DNA of 64,000 nucleotides, taken from positions 6,315,001-6,379,000 of the forward strand of contig JAYKKM010000047.1 in the NCBI GenBank assembly GCA_035772405.1, read 5' to 3'. This document shows positions 42,836 through 53,672 of this stretch, in pieces; position 1 is the stretch's first letter, and each line of letters starts with the position of its first letter. Below the pieces are notes generated by a model, which saw nothing but the letters and a program-made list of their open reading frames with translations, was not told where the DNA came from and searched no databases. The DNA comes from Chrysogorgia sp. JL179-B06 (lineage: Eukaryota; Cnidaria; Anthozoa; Scleralcyonacea; Chrysogorgiidae). The position numbers and the translations under genes are program-made.

Positions 42836-43715
42836 CAGGGAGCCGTAACGTCTATTAGTGAAGCGAGTTTAACAATAAAGCGGGTTTATTTGTTATTAAT
42901 ATATATCCGAGCGCTGGTGCAGTCTATGACCACTGGTCACTGCCATTGCCATTGAGGAGTTAGTTTATTTACGAGCGCTCGAACTTGCCATGCTTGCGGC
43001 TTGGCGCGGAAAAATGGAAACTTAACCGGGTATCGTATTGCCGACACTTTACACGAGCCCGGGGTCAAGTCAACCCATGTTTACATGAATATATATATTA
43101 ACCCGGTCGACCCGGCTGTCGTGTGACGCTAACAGGAGTTTATTATTATTAGTTCATATTATTATTAGACGGGTCGACCCGTGTTGGGCTCGCGTAAACG
43201 GCCTCTAGATTATATATTTTGTGTAAAAGATTGACAGATGATATGTTTGACTAATTAACTTCCGGTGGTCGACTCAAGTCGGGGCACAGATGATACGAAA
43301 GGTCTCCACTAAAAATGTTTCCAATATATAAGTTACCACAGCTTTCAATTACAAAATGTTCAAAACGACTGTGAACATTAACCTTTAATCTATCATGTAG
43401 CCGATTTTCAAGCTAAGATTTTACCGAACAACTACATTAGACGTCAAAACAAATCACTACCGAAATCACTACCGCGAGACGCACAGTCAACGGCCTTCCG
43501 AATTGATGTAAACACTGACTCATTGCCTTTCTGGTCTGGTTGTCTGTAATTTGTCCCGATTGTCGACAAAATTAACAAGTAAGAACATTTTAATAGCGAT
43601 TTAATACAATTCTTGTGTAAAAATACCAAACAAACCCGCTTTACTGTTAAACTCGCTTCACTAATAAACTCGCTAGTTCGCTGTTTATAAACTCGCTTCA
43701 CGTTACGGCTCCCTG
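42836..43715. mobile_element. Nested hAT-like element, 880 bp
   Basis: Perfect 16-base inverted ends CAGGGAGCCGTAACGT. The flanks are TGATACCA and TGATAATG, which match at five of eight positions, a weak 8-bp target duplication. Inside the ends, GTGAAGCGAGTTTA and AAAGCGGGTTT motifs are also inverted. CAGGG ends and an 8-base duplication suggest hAT. No coding sequence. Confidence 0.6.
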
Positions 43716-45003
43716 TGATAATGCACAAGTATTTATTTTAAGTTGCCACAAGTTCTCCCAAACGATATTATCAAATTCATAGCAAACGATATTATATTCT
43801 GAAATAAGTAATATTCTACATCGCTGCCGTAACTTAGCATATTTCATTATTTTGACAACTAACAGCAACAGAACTTAAATCATGTGTCAAACGACGCCAA
43901 ACTTCGGAAATAAACGACATATTCCGAAATGCGATTGCGGTTAATATTGCGGTTAGGTTACGCGAGGTTGAACCGCGGACCGACCGAGGTTCGACCGCGG
44001 ATCGACCGAGGATCGACTTCGGTTGAACCGGAGATGAACCCAGGTTGAACCGCGGATGATCCGCGGATGATCCGCGGATGAACCCCGGTTAACCGCGGTT
44101 TCTGTTAGGTTAATTCTAGGCAGTACTGTACAAGTCACACAAAGCAATGCTGGTACGCCGATGACGCGAGTGGAGCAGGAACTATAACAGAAATAAAGCA
44201 GTGGTGGAATACCTTATCGGATATTGGTCCTGACTATGGTTATTACCCAAATGACAAGAAATGCTGGCTGATTGTCAAACCAGAGAAAGAAGAATTAGCA
44301 AAAGAAGCCTTTCAAGATACAGCCATTAACATCACCAATCAGCGACAGCCCTTCGATGTGTGTATTGTGGGGAGACGTTTACTATAGATCACGCAATGAT
44401 ATGTAAACGCGGAGGCTTCATAATTCAACGCCACAATGAACTAAGAGATCTGGAAGCTGAACTCTTGAACATGGTATGCAACGACGTTGAGATTGAACCC
44501 ACTCTACAAAATGTCAATGGAGAGACCCTAAACCCGGGAGCAAATATATCTGCTGGAGCGCGGCTAGATGTTCATGCAAGGGGCTTTTGGGAAAGACAAA
44601 GATCTGCCTTTTTTGATGTCCGGGTTTGTCACCCAAACGCAGAATCTTATCAAGATCTAAGTCCCAAACAAATTTACAGAAAGCACGAAAACGAGAAGAA
44701 ACGTATGTATGGCAAAAGAGTGACAGAAATCGAGCAAGGAACGTTCACACCACTCGTTTTCACTACAACAGGAGGAATGGGAGATGAATGCTTACGATAC
44801 CACAGCAGACTTGCTGAATTGATAGCAGACAAGAAGGGAGAGCTATACTCACACACAATTTCGTGGATAAAAGCAAAGATATCATTCTCCATCGTTAGAT
44901 CTGCCTTGTTATGTTTAAGAGGCTCGAGAACAATTAGAAGAGTACAATCCAACATTAAAGACATAGACTTAGATATAGAGACCGTGATGGCAAGAATTCA
45001 TTA

Positions 45004-45213
45004 GTTTTGTAAATTTTTATTATTATTATTAGTTAGTTAGATAATCTTATATATATTGGACTTTAGTTTTAAATTATTATTATTTTTATATGTATTTATT
45101 GTAAATAATTATCATAATATAGTTTGAATATATGGACAGCAAATTTTAAGAAATAATAACTATTCTATATTGAACACATTTTATCATCAGTACCTTGAAT
45201 GTAAAATATTTTG
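45004..45213. other. 3' UTR of the family 3 retrotransposon
   Basis: AT-rich untranslated tail running into a (TTA)n array. No gene. Confidence 0.5.
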
Positions 45214-45219
45214 ATATTA

Positions 45220-45280
<61 letters not shown>
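45214..45280. repeat. (TTA)n array
   Basis: About 21 TTA units joining the 3' end of one RLE element to the 5' end of the next (ACGGCGAGAGAG). Confidence 0.95.
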
Positions 45281-45281
<1 letters not shown>

Positions 45282-45303
45282 CGGCGAGAGAGACGGCGCT
45301 GTC

Positions 45304-45753
45304 ATGGCCTCGACAGGAACACGGCGAAAAATGAATAACAAGATTCAATGGACGGATAAAATGAATGATGATTTACTAGAATGCAAGCAGAAAGCTCTTG
45401 TATCGACTAAGTCGAGCAACCCTCCGCGATTTGACTCGGGAAGGAAAAAAGGCTACATGGCTGTAATGAAAGATCTGTGGGAAACAATAGGGTATAACGG
45501 GCTTGGCTTGTCCGGTCAGAATCTTCGCGACCAGGCTCAGAGACTCGAGAAGATGCAAGAAAAGAGAGGGGAAGTCGTCCGCAAGGATATTGGATGTGAA
45601 AGTACAGGGAATAATATGGATGGATTGGAAAATTCGCAAAATAACAACAGTTGTGATCCACAAGCAGAAGTAAATTTGCATATGCAAAATTACAACAGCT
45701 GTGATTTTCAAGCAGAAGCGAATTTGCATACAGAAGACGTGACAACAAAGTGA
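45304..45753 (+). CDS. N-terminal ORF of RLE retrotransposon with Myb/SANT-like domain
   Basis: 149 codons from the ATG at 45,304, 24 bases after the (TTA)n array. Residues 10-90 resemble a Myb/SANT-type DNA-binding domain: IQWTDKMNDDLLECKQKAL, then GRKKGYMAVMKDLWE and LSGQNLRDQAQRLEK. An acidic/asparagine tail with a duplicated NSCD(P/F)QAE(V/A)NLH motif follows. Myb and zinc-finger domains near the N-terminus help R2-type elements find their target. It is followed by a SINE and then the RT ORF; whether the two ORFs were once continuous is not settled. Confidence 0.7.
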   Translation: MASTGTRRKMNNKIQWTDKMNDDLLECKQKALVSTKSSNPPRFDSGRKKGYMAVMKDLWETIGYNGLGLSGQNLRDQAQRLEKMQEKRGEVVRKDIGCESTGNNMDGLENSQNNNSCDPQAEVNLHMQNYNSCDFQAEANLHTEDVTTK

Positions 45754-45761
45754 CCAGCTGT

Positions 45762-46021
45762 TGTGGTCTAGTGGTTACCACACATGTCTATGAGCTGGGA
45801 GACACAGGTTCAAATCCTGGGTCGGACCTCCACTCAGGGTCTTAAAAATAATCGAGGAGAAAGTGCTGCCTTTGCAATAATATCAGCAAATGGTAAGACT
45901 TTCGGGTCTTCTCGGATAACGACCTTAAATCGTAGGCCCTCGGAACCCCTATCAATTGGGCTTCTAGCCTGTTGGGGTATTCCGTTCACCAAAGAGTGAT
46001 AAATCTAATAAACTAAACTAA
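45762..46021 (+). mobile_element. tRNA-derived SINE, copy 1
   Basis: It starts TGTGGTCTAGTGGTTACCAC (A-box TGGTCTAGTGG). GGTTCAAATCC (B-box) follows at about 45,810, then a ~180-base body ending in TAATAAACTAAACTA. It matches the inverted copy at 63,208-63,477 over its whole length. It lies between the Myb-like ORF and the RT ORF of the same retrotransposon. I found no clear target duplication here. Confidence 0.85.
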
Positions 46022-46034
46022 CTCCGTCCCCTGC

Positions 46035-48956
46035 ATGAGACCAATTAACTGCCCTGTCAAAGAAGCGCTCGAACTAACACCAGCGAGTACAAAAACATCC
46101 CAAATCCATCCAGATTTACCGCAGTTTGACGTGTACCCCTCCGAAATCAAGGCCAAAATGTGGGGAAACGTCAGTCACCAAAACTTTTGCGACGAAATAA
46201 ATAACATCTATAACGAGGTTGTGCACTACCGAAGGAATATTTTCGATTTACCCTCGGGTAGAGTGGGCAAACAGTTCATCGAAGAGCTGGTATTTTGGCT
46301 CAGGCAATTTAATTCCAACTTAGATCTGAATTCAGTCGCCTTGAAAGCATTTATGGTGCTTCCTTCGGTAATTCTGCAAAAACCTTCAGCTACTTCCAAA
46401 AGTAAAGAGCATAGTGTGGCGATAGAACGGAGATTGGCTCTATGGAGACAGGGCGACTTGAATATGTTAATGAAGGAAATACGATTTATTCAAGACAGAT
46501 TTGTCAACTCCAAAAGAGCCAGATCGGTTGAAGACGTCTCAAGAGCCTTTGCAAAGTTGGTCTTTCAAGGGAAACTCACGGCAGCGATCAAAATGCTGGA
46601 TATAGAGAATTCGTCGGGATTGTTGAAACTGTCTGATGAAGTATTAACCCAATTGAAAGAGAAACACCCTTCTCCCGCAGAAATCGAAGAGGAGTGTCTT
46701 CTGCATGGCCCTGTAGACCTCGTTCCACCGGGTATTTTTGACCTAATCGATGAACAGCGGATCTTCGATTCTGCCCTAAAAACAAAAGGTTCCGCAGGCC
46801 CCTCCGGTATGGATGCAGATCTGTATCGTCGAATTCTCTGCTCTAAGAACTTTGCTGCAGAAGGGAAGACACTGAGGGAAGAGATTGCCACTTTGACGAG
46901 AAACCTACTCAAAAAAAATTATCACCATTCCCTACTTGAAGGCTACACTGCCTGTAGGTTGATACCGCTGGACAAGAACCCAGGAGTTAGACCAATTGGA
47001 GTGGGAGAGGTTTTACGTCGTATAATTGGCAAAACTACCTCGGCCATGTTTAAAGAGGAGATAAAGAAGGCAGCCGGCCCCTTGCAAGTCTGTGCGGGTC
47101 ACAGTGCCGGAGCAGAAGCAGCCATACATGCAACGAGTCAGGTATTTGACGAGGAAGGGACGGATGGAGTCTTATTAATTGATGCAACCAACGCGTTCAA
47201 TCAGATGAACAGGGCGGTGGCTATGCATAATATTAGGATCACTTGTAAAGAAGTCGCCTTGTATGTCATCAACACATATAGAAGCCCCTCTAGGCTGTTT
47301 ATTAGTGGTGGAGGCGAGATCCTTTCCCAAGAGGGTACAACCCAAGGTGATCCGATAGCGATGCCCTGGTATGCGATCAACACGGTTCATATGATCAATA
47401 GTCTCCGGGCATCAACACCACAAGTCAAGCAAGTCTGGCTGGCGGATGACTCCGCGGGCGCAGGAACCATAGAGTCACTCTGTCAATGGTACAAGAGCTT
47501 ATGTCAAGAAGGGAGAAAATACGGATATATCGTAAATGGAGCTAAAAGCTGGTTAATTGTCAAGTCCAGTGAACAGGCAAAGAATGCAAAGAAGGTGTTT
47601 GGCGATGAAGTAAACATAACGCTCGATGGAAGACGCCATCTCGGTGCAGTCATTGGATCTAAAGATTTTAAAGACCAATATTGTCAAGATAAGGTCGAGA
47701 AGTGGCTTCGAGAAATGGAGTCTCTCGTGGAGATTAGCAGAAGCCAACCACACGCCGCCTATATCGCCTTCACCAAAGGATTCAAATCCAAGTTCACTTA
47801 CTATCTGCGCACCATTGAATCGTTCGAGGAGTATGTGGACCCAATCGAAGAAGTGATTCATGATTCTCTCCTTCCTTCATTATTTGGACGAGCTGAGCCC
47901 CTCCCTGGAGAACTTAAAGAACTTGTTACCCTTTCATCTGCACAGGGCGGGATCGGAATTCCTGATCTTAAACGTGAAGCTCCAGAGCAGTTCAAAGCAT
48001 CATCTGAAATAACAGCTCCACATGTTGATTCTATTGTTGCACAAAGTTCCACCATCCCAGCACGAGAGCAAATGGAGGAACGAAAGCGCGAAATTAACAC
48101 TCAGAGGAGAGCCGCCACAAAGTCCAGAATAGACAGGATTGATGAATCATTATCTCCTGATCAACTCCAAGCGGTTCAGCAGACAAGAGACAAGGGAGCC
48201 AGCTCGTGGCTAAATGCAACACCAATTGAAGAGTATGGACTGGCTTTAAACAAGCAGGAGTTCAGGGACTCCCTATGCCTTCATTATAACATGGCTCTAC
48301 CTAATCTCCCTAGTCACTGTGCTTGCGGGGAGACCTTCACAGTCAACCATGCTTTGTCATGTAAGAAGGGGGGCTTTGTAGCTCAAAGACACGACACAAT
48401 CCGGAACCTCCTGACATCACACATCAATAAAGTGTGTAAAAATGTGGAAACAGAGCCACACCTGCAACCACTCGATAATGAAGTTTTCAACCTCCAATCC
48501 ACTGTTACAAGTCAAGAAGCGAGACTGGATATGAAGGCAGGAGGTTTCTGGACACCAGGAGTTACAGCATTTTTTGACGTACGTGTAACGCATGTAAACT
48601 CCCGGTCCAACCAGGGTAAGTCCACTGCAACAATCTTCAGAGAGCAGGAAAACGAGAAGAAGAGAAAATACAATCAGAGAGTGATGGATGTTGAAATGGG
48701 AACTTTTACACCATTGGTGTTTGGTACAAACGGGGGCATGGGAGCCGACTGTCAGAACTTTTTAAGAACTCTCGCAGATAAACTCACGAGCAAGAATGAA
48801 GTTTACGCCAGCGTCATTACCTGGTTACGAATCCAGCTATCATTCGCTATCTTAAGAACTGTACATAGATGCGTGAGAGGTTCGAGAATTCCGTTTAAGT
48901 CACGCGAGATCGCGAAAGACTTTACTCTCTCTGTAGCAGAACTACTGTATACGTGA
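46035..48956 (+). CDS. Intact RLE-type non-LTR retrotransposon polyprotein, 973 aa (RT, zinc knuckle, nuclease)
   Basis: One uninterrupted frame from the ATG at 46,035. The reverse transcriptase has LDKNPGVRPIGVGEVLRR (finger region), DGVLLIDATNAFNQMNR (motif A, first Asp), EGTTQGDPIAMPWYAI (motif B) and QVWLADDSAGAG (motif C, with LADD for the usual YADD). The C-terminal knuckle is CACGETFTVNHALSCKKGGF with RHDTIR. The restriction-like endonuclease segment is EARLDMKAGGFWTPGVTAFF with FDVRV. It would nick target DNA and prime reverse transcription there. AATAAAG lies about 10 bases before the (TTA)n tail at 49,110. This copy looks recently active. Confidence 0.92.
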   Translation: MRPINCPVKEALELTPASTKTSQIHPDLPQFDVYPSEIKAKMWGNVSHQNFCDEINNIYNEVVHYRRNIFDLPSGRVGKQFIEELVFWLRQFNSNLDLNSVALKAFMVLPSVILQKPSATSKSKEHSVAIERRLALWRQGDLNMLMKEIRFIQDRFVNSKRARSVEDVSRAFAKLVFQGKLTAAIKMLDIENSSGLLKLSDEVLTQLKEKHPSPAEIEEECLLHGPVDLVPPGIFDLIDEQRIFDSALKTKGSAGPSGMDADLYRRILCSKNFAAEGKTLREEIATLTRNLLKKNYHHSLLEGYTACRLIPLDKNPGVRPIGVGEVLRRIIGKTTSAMFKEEIKKAAGPLQVCAGHSAGAEAAIHATSQVFDEEGTDGVLLIDATNAFNQMNRAVAMHNIRITCKEVALYVINTYRSPSRLFISGGGEILSQEGTTQGDPIAMPWYAINTVHMINSLRASTPQVKQVWLADDSAGAGTIESLCQWYKSLCQEGRKYGYIVNGAKSWLIVKSSEQAKNAKKVFGDEVNITLDGRRHLGAVIGSKDFKDQYCQDKVEKWLREMESLVEISRSQPHAAYIAFTKGFKSKFTYYLRTIESFEEYVDPIEEVIHDSLLPSLFGRAEPLPGELKELVTLSSAQGGIGIPDLKREAPEQFKASSEITAPHVDSIVAQSSTIPAREQMEERKREINTQRRAATKSRIDRIDESLSPDQLQAVQQTRDKGASSWLNATPIEEYGLALNKQEFRDSLCLHYNMALPNLPSHCACGETFTVNHALSCKKGGFVAQRHDTIRNLLTSHINKVCKNVETEPHLQPLDNEVFNLQSTVTSQEARLDMKAGGFWTPGVTAFFDVRVTHVNSRSNQGKSTATIFREQENEKKRKYNQRVMDVEMGTFTPLVFGTNGGMGADCQNFLRTLADKLTSKNEVYASVITWLRIQLSFAILRTVHRCVRGSRIPFKSREIAKDFTLSVAELLYT

Positions 48957-49109
48957 TTTTTAGCCTGGAATTTTAGATTGAATTTTCTTTGTTTTAATTT
49001 ATTTTTCAGTTTTAATTATTTTTCAACAGCCCACCCATATCAATGTAAATATTATAAAAATTAATTTGAATGTAATTGAAGAATTTACCGTTTTTAAATA
49101 AAGTTTTCC

Positions 49110-49170
<61 letters not shown>
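49110..49170. repeat. (TTA)n array
   Basis: About 20 units, forming the 3' tail of the plus-strand element on the left and abutting the 3' end of a minus-strand element on the right. Confidence 0.95.
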
Positions 49171-52100
49171 GGCAGTGTACAACTTCTGAATGCTCAGTAA
49201 AATTAAAAACCACAGTTAGGCGCGAACGTAGCTAACTATTGCGTAAAAATCTATCTTACAAACTCTAAAAGTAAAAAACCCCAAAAAAAACAAAAAATAA
49301 AAAATGCTCTAGGCAACTATAATAATTCAAAATAAGTCAGTACAATCAAATATTTATACTGTTCGATTATAAAAACGATCTAACTAATTGACGCAGCCAT
49401 TTTAGTAAATTGTTAGTCAACTAAAATCTTAAATGAGCGTGCAATGTTCAAGCTACTGCTGATCACAGACTTCTGCATCCGCCGCCTTAAAGGGATACTC
49501 CGGCCCAAATACAAATGCAGTTCATATGAAAGATCTTACTGACTTTAGTTTATTTCCAAAGTTTCAGCATTCCTATCAATTTAGTTGAGAAGATATTGCT
49601 AGTTGAAGTTGAAAATTTGTGGATTTTGACGCCATATTGGTTTTGAAAATATGACGTCATTGAGTGATTCTTTATCGTCAGTGGAGTTGTTTTGATGGCG
49701 ATCACATAGTGATAGTTATTGTGAATGGTCTTTGGACGAAAATTAGTCGAAATAAACTATTTAGTTCATCATGCAGGAAAGTAGAGGAGCTTCTTAGGCA
49801 TAATACGAGACACGTCACTCAGTGACATCATATTTGAGAAACAAAATGGCGTCGAAATTGGACAAACTCTCCAACTTCAACTAGCCACATCTTCTTAACT
49901 AAATTGATAGGAATGCTGAAACTTTGGAAATAATGTAAAGTCAGTAAGCTCTTTCATATGAACTACATTTGTATTTGGGCCGGAGTGTCCCTTTAATGTT
50001 TCTTCGCTTCTATCTCCGACTAGCTTTTTTACTGTTTGGTTAACCTCCTTCGAAAAACCTCCTAGAACATCCATAATGCTGTTGTGCTGGGTTACTTGGT
50101 AGCTTGGGAATTGCTTCTTCAGTTCCCATCTTATAGGGGCCATATTTCTGGGTCTTCTCAGCATCTTTATACTGGCGATTATCTAGCCATGGGCAGCTCA
50201 TTTCTATCACCATCACCTTCTTTTCCTCATTGTCAACGATCCTAGCATCTATTCTATCAGCTCTTACTTCTACATTTTCGGCATAGAGAGGTATGTCCCA
50301 AAGGGCTTTCGCTCTACTATTCTCATACAGTGGTTTGGGCATCACAGGTGAACACCATGGCGGGACGTCTGATGTAACAAGATCCCGATCTCTTAACAAC
50401 TCAAAATACAGGATCTTCAGAGCATTATTATGTCTGGCTAGATATTTTGTTTGCGCCAGAGCACTACAGCCTGCCAGGATGTGAGGTAAACTCTCTGGAG
50501 TTTTGCCACATAGTCGGCACAGCACATCTGGGTTGATGTTCGTCCTTGCTTTCTTCTGATGGTATATCTTAGTTGGAAGTAGTTGCTGGTAAAGTTCGTG
50601 CACTGCTGCTATTGTGTGCGACGGCGCTGTTCTCCATTTTGACATCCATGCGAAGCATTCATTATTTAGGTCATCATCCAACCATCGGTTCTTGAGGAGC
50701 TTCCCTTGCCATCTCTCATCTTTCATTTCTTCAAAACATTCTCTTTGTTGAGCGGTTTTTGCCCAGTTTCCGATCTTTCTGGCAATAAATATCTTCGTCA
50801 TTCTCCGTGTAACCTTTCGGGTCTGGGTATTCTAGCTTCAGCGTAAGTTTTAGCTCTTCTGCGTACTTGGTAGCATCTTTGGTTAATGACTGACCTCCAG
50901 ATTTCGTAGCTTTCTTCTCGAAGTCCCTAACCATAGCCATTGTTTGGTCTGTGTTGGTGTAACGTTTAACTGCTGCCTTGATCTTTGTCAGTTTATATTC
51001 ACTTGCTACCGATTTTAAGCCTCTTCCTCCAATCTTTCTTGAAAGATAGATAAGCGCCGTTGATCCCAGAGGGTGCTTCGCGCCATTCTTCACTAGAACC
51101 TTGCGAGTTTCCCTGTCCAATCTCTGCAGCTCTGCTAATGGCCAGACCTAGGTCCACATTAGATAACTTAGGATGGGAAGTGCAAACTGGTTGGACGCTA
51201 TAACTTTGTTGAAATCTGATAATGGACTGGACCATATCACCGATAATCTTTGTAAGTAGGCTTTGGCTGCACTCTTTAGGACTACAGCATCCTCCTGTTT
51301 TACGGTTTCCATCACCCCTAGTAACTTATAATAGGATCCATCTTTTAGACTGTTAATCCTATCCGAGTCTCCTACTTCCATCGCTGACGTCTTCGTATCC
51401 ATACATCCTCTTTTAATGTGTACTACGGAGCGTTTTCTCTCATTCCATTCGAGGCCAACATCTCCCACAAGGTAATGCGCTATGCCCAAGGTTGTTCACG
51501 CTATGCATCAATCCGAGAGCGTGGAAACCCATTAGAATGAAGATAACAGATCTACTATACATTGACGATTTGAAAATCTTCGCAGCTTCCCTTGGCAAAC
51601 TAGAAAGAGTGCTGAGATCAACCAAGTCCTGGATGGCAGGCCTTTATTGAATAGTATCAGTTCCGAGATTTCGTCACCTTGTCTTGTCTTGTATTAGCTT
51701 TTATTCTTGTGTTCCAGCACTGGAGAATTCGCCCGGTTTGGGGTTAAGTGTGTTTTACCTCCTGTGAACCACCAAGGATAGTCATGATCTTCCTGGAATA
51801 TTGTTGTGAAGCTCCTCATTACGCCTTCATGTAGAGGCTGTGCCTTTTCCCACCAGAAGTTTGCGATGCGGTCAGGACCTGGTGCGCTCCAATTCCGTTT
51901 CTTGAGGATTACACTGGTTATATGGTTAATGTTCGGTTCATAGTTCTCTTGGGGTGGAGCTGGTACGTTATCATTTATGGCCGCTCTAACCTCTTCTAGC
52001 CACTTGACCTCCATGTTTCCATTTCCCTCGCTTTCCCATAGTGCTTTCCAGAAGCTACTTGCTTCATTTACACTCTCAAACTTATTTTGGTTTTGCTCAC

Positions 52101-52311
52101 CTCTTTCTGATTTACTTCGTATTTCGGCATCTCGTTGTCGTCATTTTTCTACACTATTTTCTTCATGCTTGAGTAAACTTTACCCGGGTCTACCTGGAAG
52201 CATTTATTTAAGTCTCTCGATTCCTTCTGTTTTCTCTTTCTCGTATAGACTCTTTTTAGCTTTCTGAGATTTGATTTTTTCCCCAATATAATTTACTAGA
52301 TTCGCAGCCGA
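49171..52311 (-). pseudogene. RLE-type non-LTR retrotransposon (family 4), copy A, with internal inversion
   Basis: Minus-strand order: RT finger KKRNWSAPGPDRIANFWWEK (about 51,900), a deletion, then a segment on the opposite strand carrying the RT active site (LLYIDDLKIFAAS, plus strand, about 51,550). Next come VGDVGLEWNERKRSVVH (51,450), thumb and linker frames (51,240-50,730), zinc knuckle CRLCGKTPESLPHILAGC (about 50,500) and nuclease region RIDARIVDNEEKKVMVIEMS (about 50,230). Several frameshifts are present. It matches 60,101-63,053 almost throughout. It differs by a TTAA-flanked MITE present only here (49,491-49,992) and the lack of about 330 bases of RT. Confidence 0.85.
49491..49992. 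mobile_element. 502-bp piggyBac-like MITE with TTAA target duplication and long TIRs
   Basis: Flanked by TTAA at 49,487-49,490 and 49,993-49,996. The ends are AGGGATACTCCGGCCCAAAT and AGGGACACTCCGGCCCAAAT, and pairing continues inward for well over 100 bases (TTTCCAAAGTTTCAGCATTC on both arms). The matching retrotransposon copy at 60,395 has a single TTAA here, an empty site that proves the insertion. Confidence 0.92.
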
Positions 52312-52402
52312 ATTATTATTATTATTATTATTATATTATTATTGTTATTGTTATTGTTATTGTTATTGTTATTGTTATTGTTATTATCATTATTATTATA
52401 TT
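52312..52402. repeat. (ATT)n / (TTATTG)n array
   Basis: ATT units followed by about eight TTATTG units, marking the 5' side of the minus-strand element and the truncation point of the next plus-strand element. Confidence 0.9.
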
Positions 52403-53433
52403 GTTTTGACTTTGTTGAAGAAATTAAGAATCTTTCCAAGATAGCAGAACGATATCCCCAATCTGCATATGCTGCGTTCTCTCATTGCATTTTGGGAAAA
52501 TGGCGATATATAATGCGGACAATCGAGGATATTGACAGTCTATTTCAGCCATTAGAAGATATGATTAGTCAAACCTTTATTCCGGCATTAACTGGTAGAT
52601 GTCAGTGTACTTCTGAAGAAAGGATATCTCCACCAAAGCAAAGAATGATGGACTTACTTTGCGAGAAAGGATCGTCATCGTGGTTGTCAGTTTTACCACT
52701 ACAAGATCAAGGCTTTAACCTGAACAAAGGACAATTTCGTGATGCGCTCCATCTGCGATATGGATGGCAGCTGAAAAATGTACCACTCCAATGTAATTGT
52801 GGCAAGAATTTTTCAGCAGACCACGCCATATGCCCTTTTGGTGGACTACCAATAATAAGGCATAACGAGATTAGAGACATAACCACCCAATGGCTGACGG
52901 AAGTATGTTCTGATGTGGAAAAAGAACCACAGCTACAACCACTCGCAGGCGAGATCATATTACCAAGAACGGCAAACAAGCAAGATGAAGCAAGAGTAGA
53001 TATTAGAGCAAAGGTTTTTTGGAGTAGGCAGCAAGTTGCATTTTTTGATGTTAGGGTTTTTCACCCAAACGCATCGAGCTACCGAAATACCAATATACCT
53101 GCACTCTACAGACAACATGAGATGGCTAAGAAGAGGGAGTACGGAGACAGAATTAGGGAAATTGAATATGCTGCATTTACACCTCTTGTGTTTTCAACAA
53201 GTGGGGGACTTGGAAAAGAGACAACCGTTGCTTATAAACGCCTAGCAGAATTGTTAGCACAGAAGCGAAAGTCAGAATACAGCATCACACTTGTGTGGAT
53301 GCGATGCACATTATCTTTCGCCTTGATACGGTCGGCAGTTATGGCGATAAGAGGGATCCGTTCTTCTACGGATCGGGATCCACACGCAAACATTGAACTG
53401 GGCTATAGAGAAAGCCGTTTAGGAGTTTTTTAA
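52403..53433 (+). pseudogene. RLE-type non-LTR retrotransposon C-terminus (family 3 relative), 5'-truncated
   Basis: About 340 codons open to 53,433, starting abruptly after the microsatellite. Conserved parts: SAYAAFSHCILGKWRYIMRT, WLSVLPLQDQGFNLNKGQFR, knuckle CNCGKNFSADHAICPFGGL with RHNEIR, and nuclease DEARVDIRAKVFWSRQQVAF with FDVRVFHPNAS. It is in the same clade as 46,035-48,956. AATAAAG immediately precedes the next (TTA)n array. The RT domain is absent. Confidence 0.85.
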
Positions 53434-53626
53434 GTTTTTTTAAATTTATTTTTTAAATTTATTTTTATTTTTTATATTTTATTTTTTTAATTATATTTAT
53501 TTAAAATTGGGGGATTTTAAAAGACGATTGTTAGATTTCTATGTAATAAATTATCATTAATTTGTAAATATAGTATTATCTAATTTTTAATTAATTTCAG
53601 ATGTAATTGAGATTTTATTGAATAAA

Positions 53627-53628
<2 letters not shown>
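53434..53628. other. AT-rich 3' UTR of the preceding element
   Basis: Very AT-rich (TTTTTTAAATTT runs), ending TTGAATAAAG. No gene. Confidence 0.5.

Positions 53629-53671
<43 letters not shown>
53629..53671. repeat. (TTA)n array
   Basis: About 14 units between two retroelement fragments. Confidence 0.93.

Positions 53672-53672
<1 letters not shown>

Larger units (their letters stand above)
41877..44128. mobile_element. 2.25-kb TA-flanked DNA transposon with 26-bp TIRs, non-autonomous
   Basis: The ends are perfect inverted repeats beginning CAGTACTGCCTAGAATTAAC and continuing CTAACA (26 bases), with TA on both sides (41,875-41,876 and 44,129-44,130). Removing it with one TA puts the flanking retrotransposon frame back in register through the YADD region, which fixes the borders. 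No transposase is encoded. The inner edges carry GC-rich CGGTT-type minisatellites (41,906-42,040 and 43,930-44,105), in opposite orientation. A nested hAT-like element sits at 42,836-43,715. A Tc1/mariner-type enzyme is the likely mobiliser. Confidence 0.88.
41643..45003 (+). pseudogene. RLE-type non-LTR retrotransposon (family 3), split by a DNA transposon
   Basis: The left part (41,643-41,874) has [14 protein letters not shown] (motif A region) and [20 protein letters not shown] (motif B). A 2.25-kb TA-flanked transposon follows. The right part (44,131-44,345) has CWYADDASGAGT (active site) and DYGYYPNDKKCWLIVKPEKE. The protein then jumps, through an internal deletion, to the zinc knuckle [18 protein letters not shown] (about 44,365) and nuclease segment [19 protein letters not shown], with FDVRV, ending at 45,003. 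It is closely related to the intact element at 46,035-48,956. It is non-functional. Confidence 0.85.

Noticed and set aside
45762..45840. Genuine tRNA gene
   Set aside because: A and B boxes are present, but it is followed by a conserved non-tRNA body and has a second full copy with a target duplication; a SINE head.
47201..48100. Minus-strand frames opposite the 973-aa polyprotein
   Set aside because: Shadows of the intact RT ORF.
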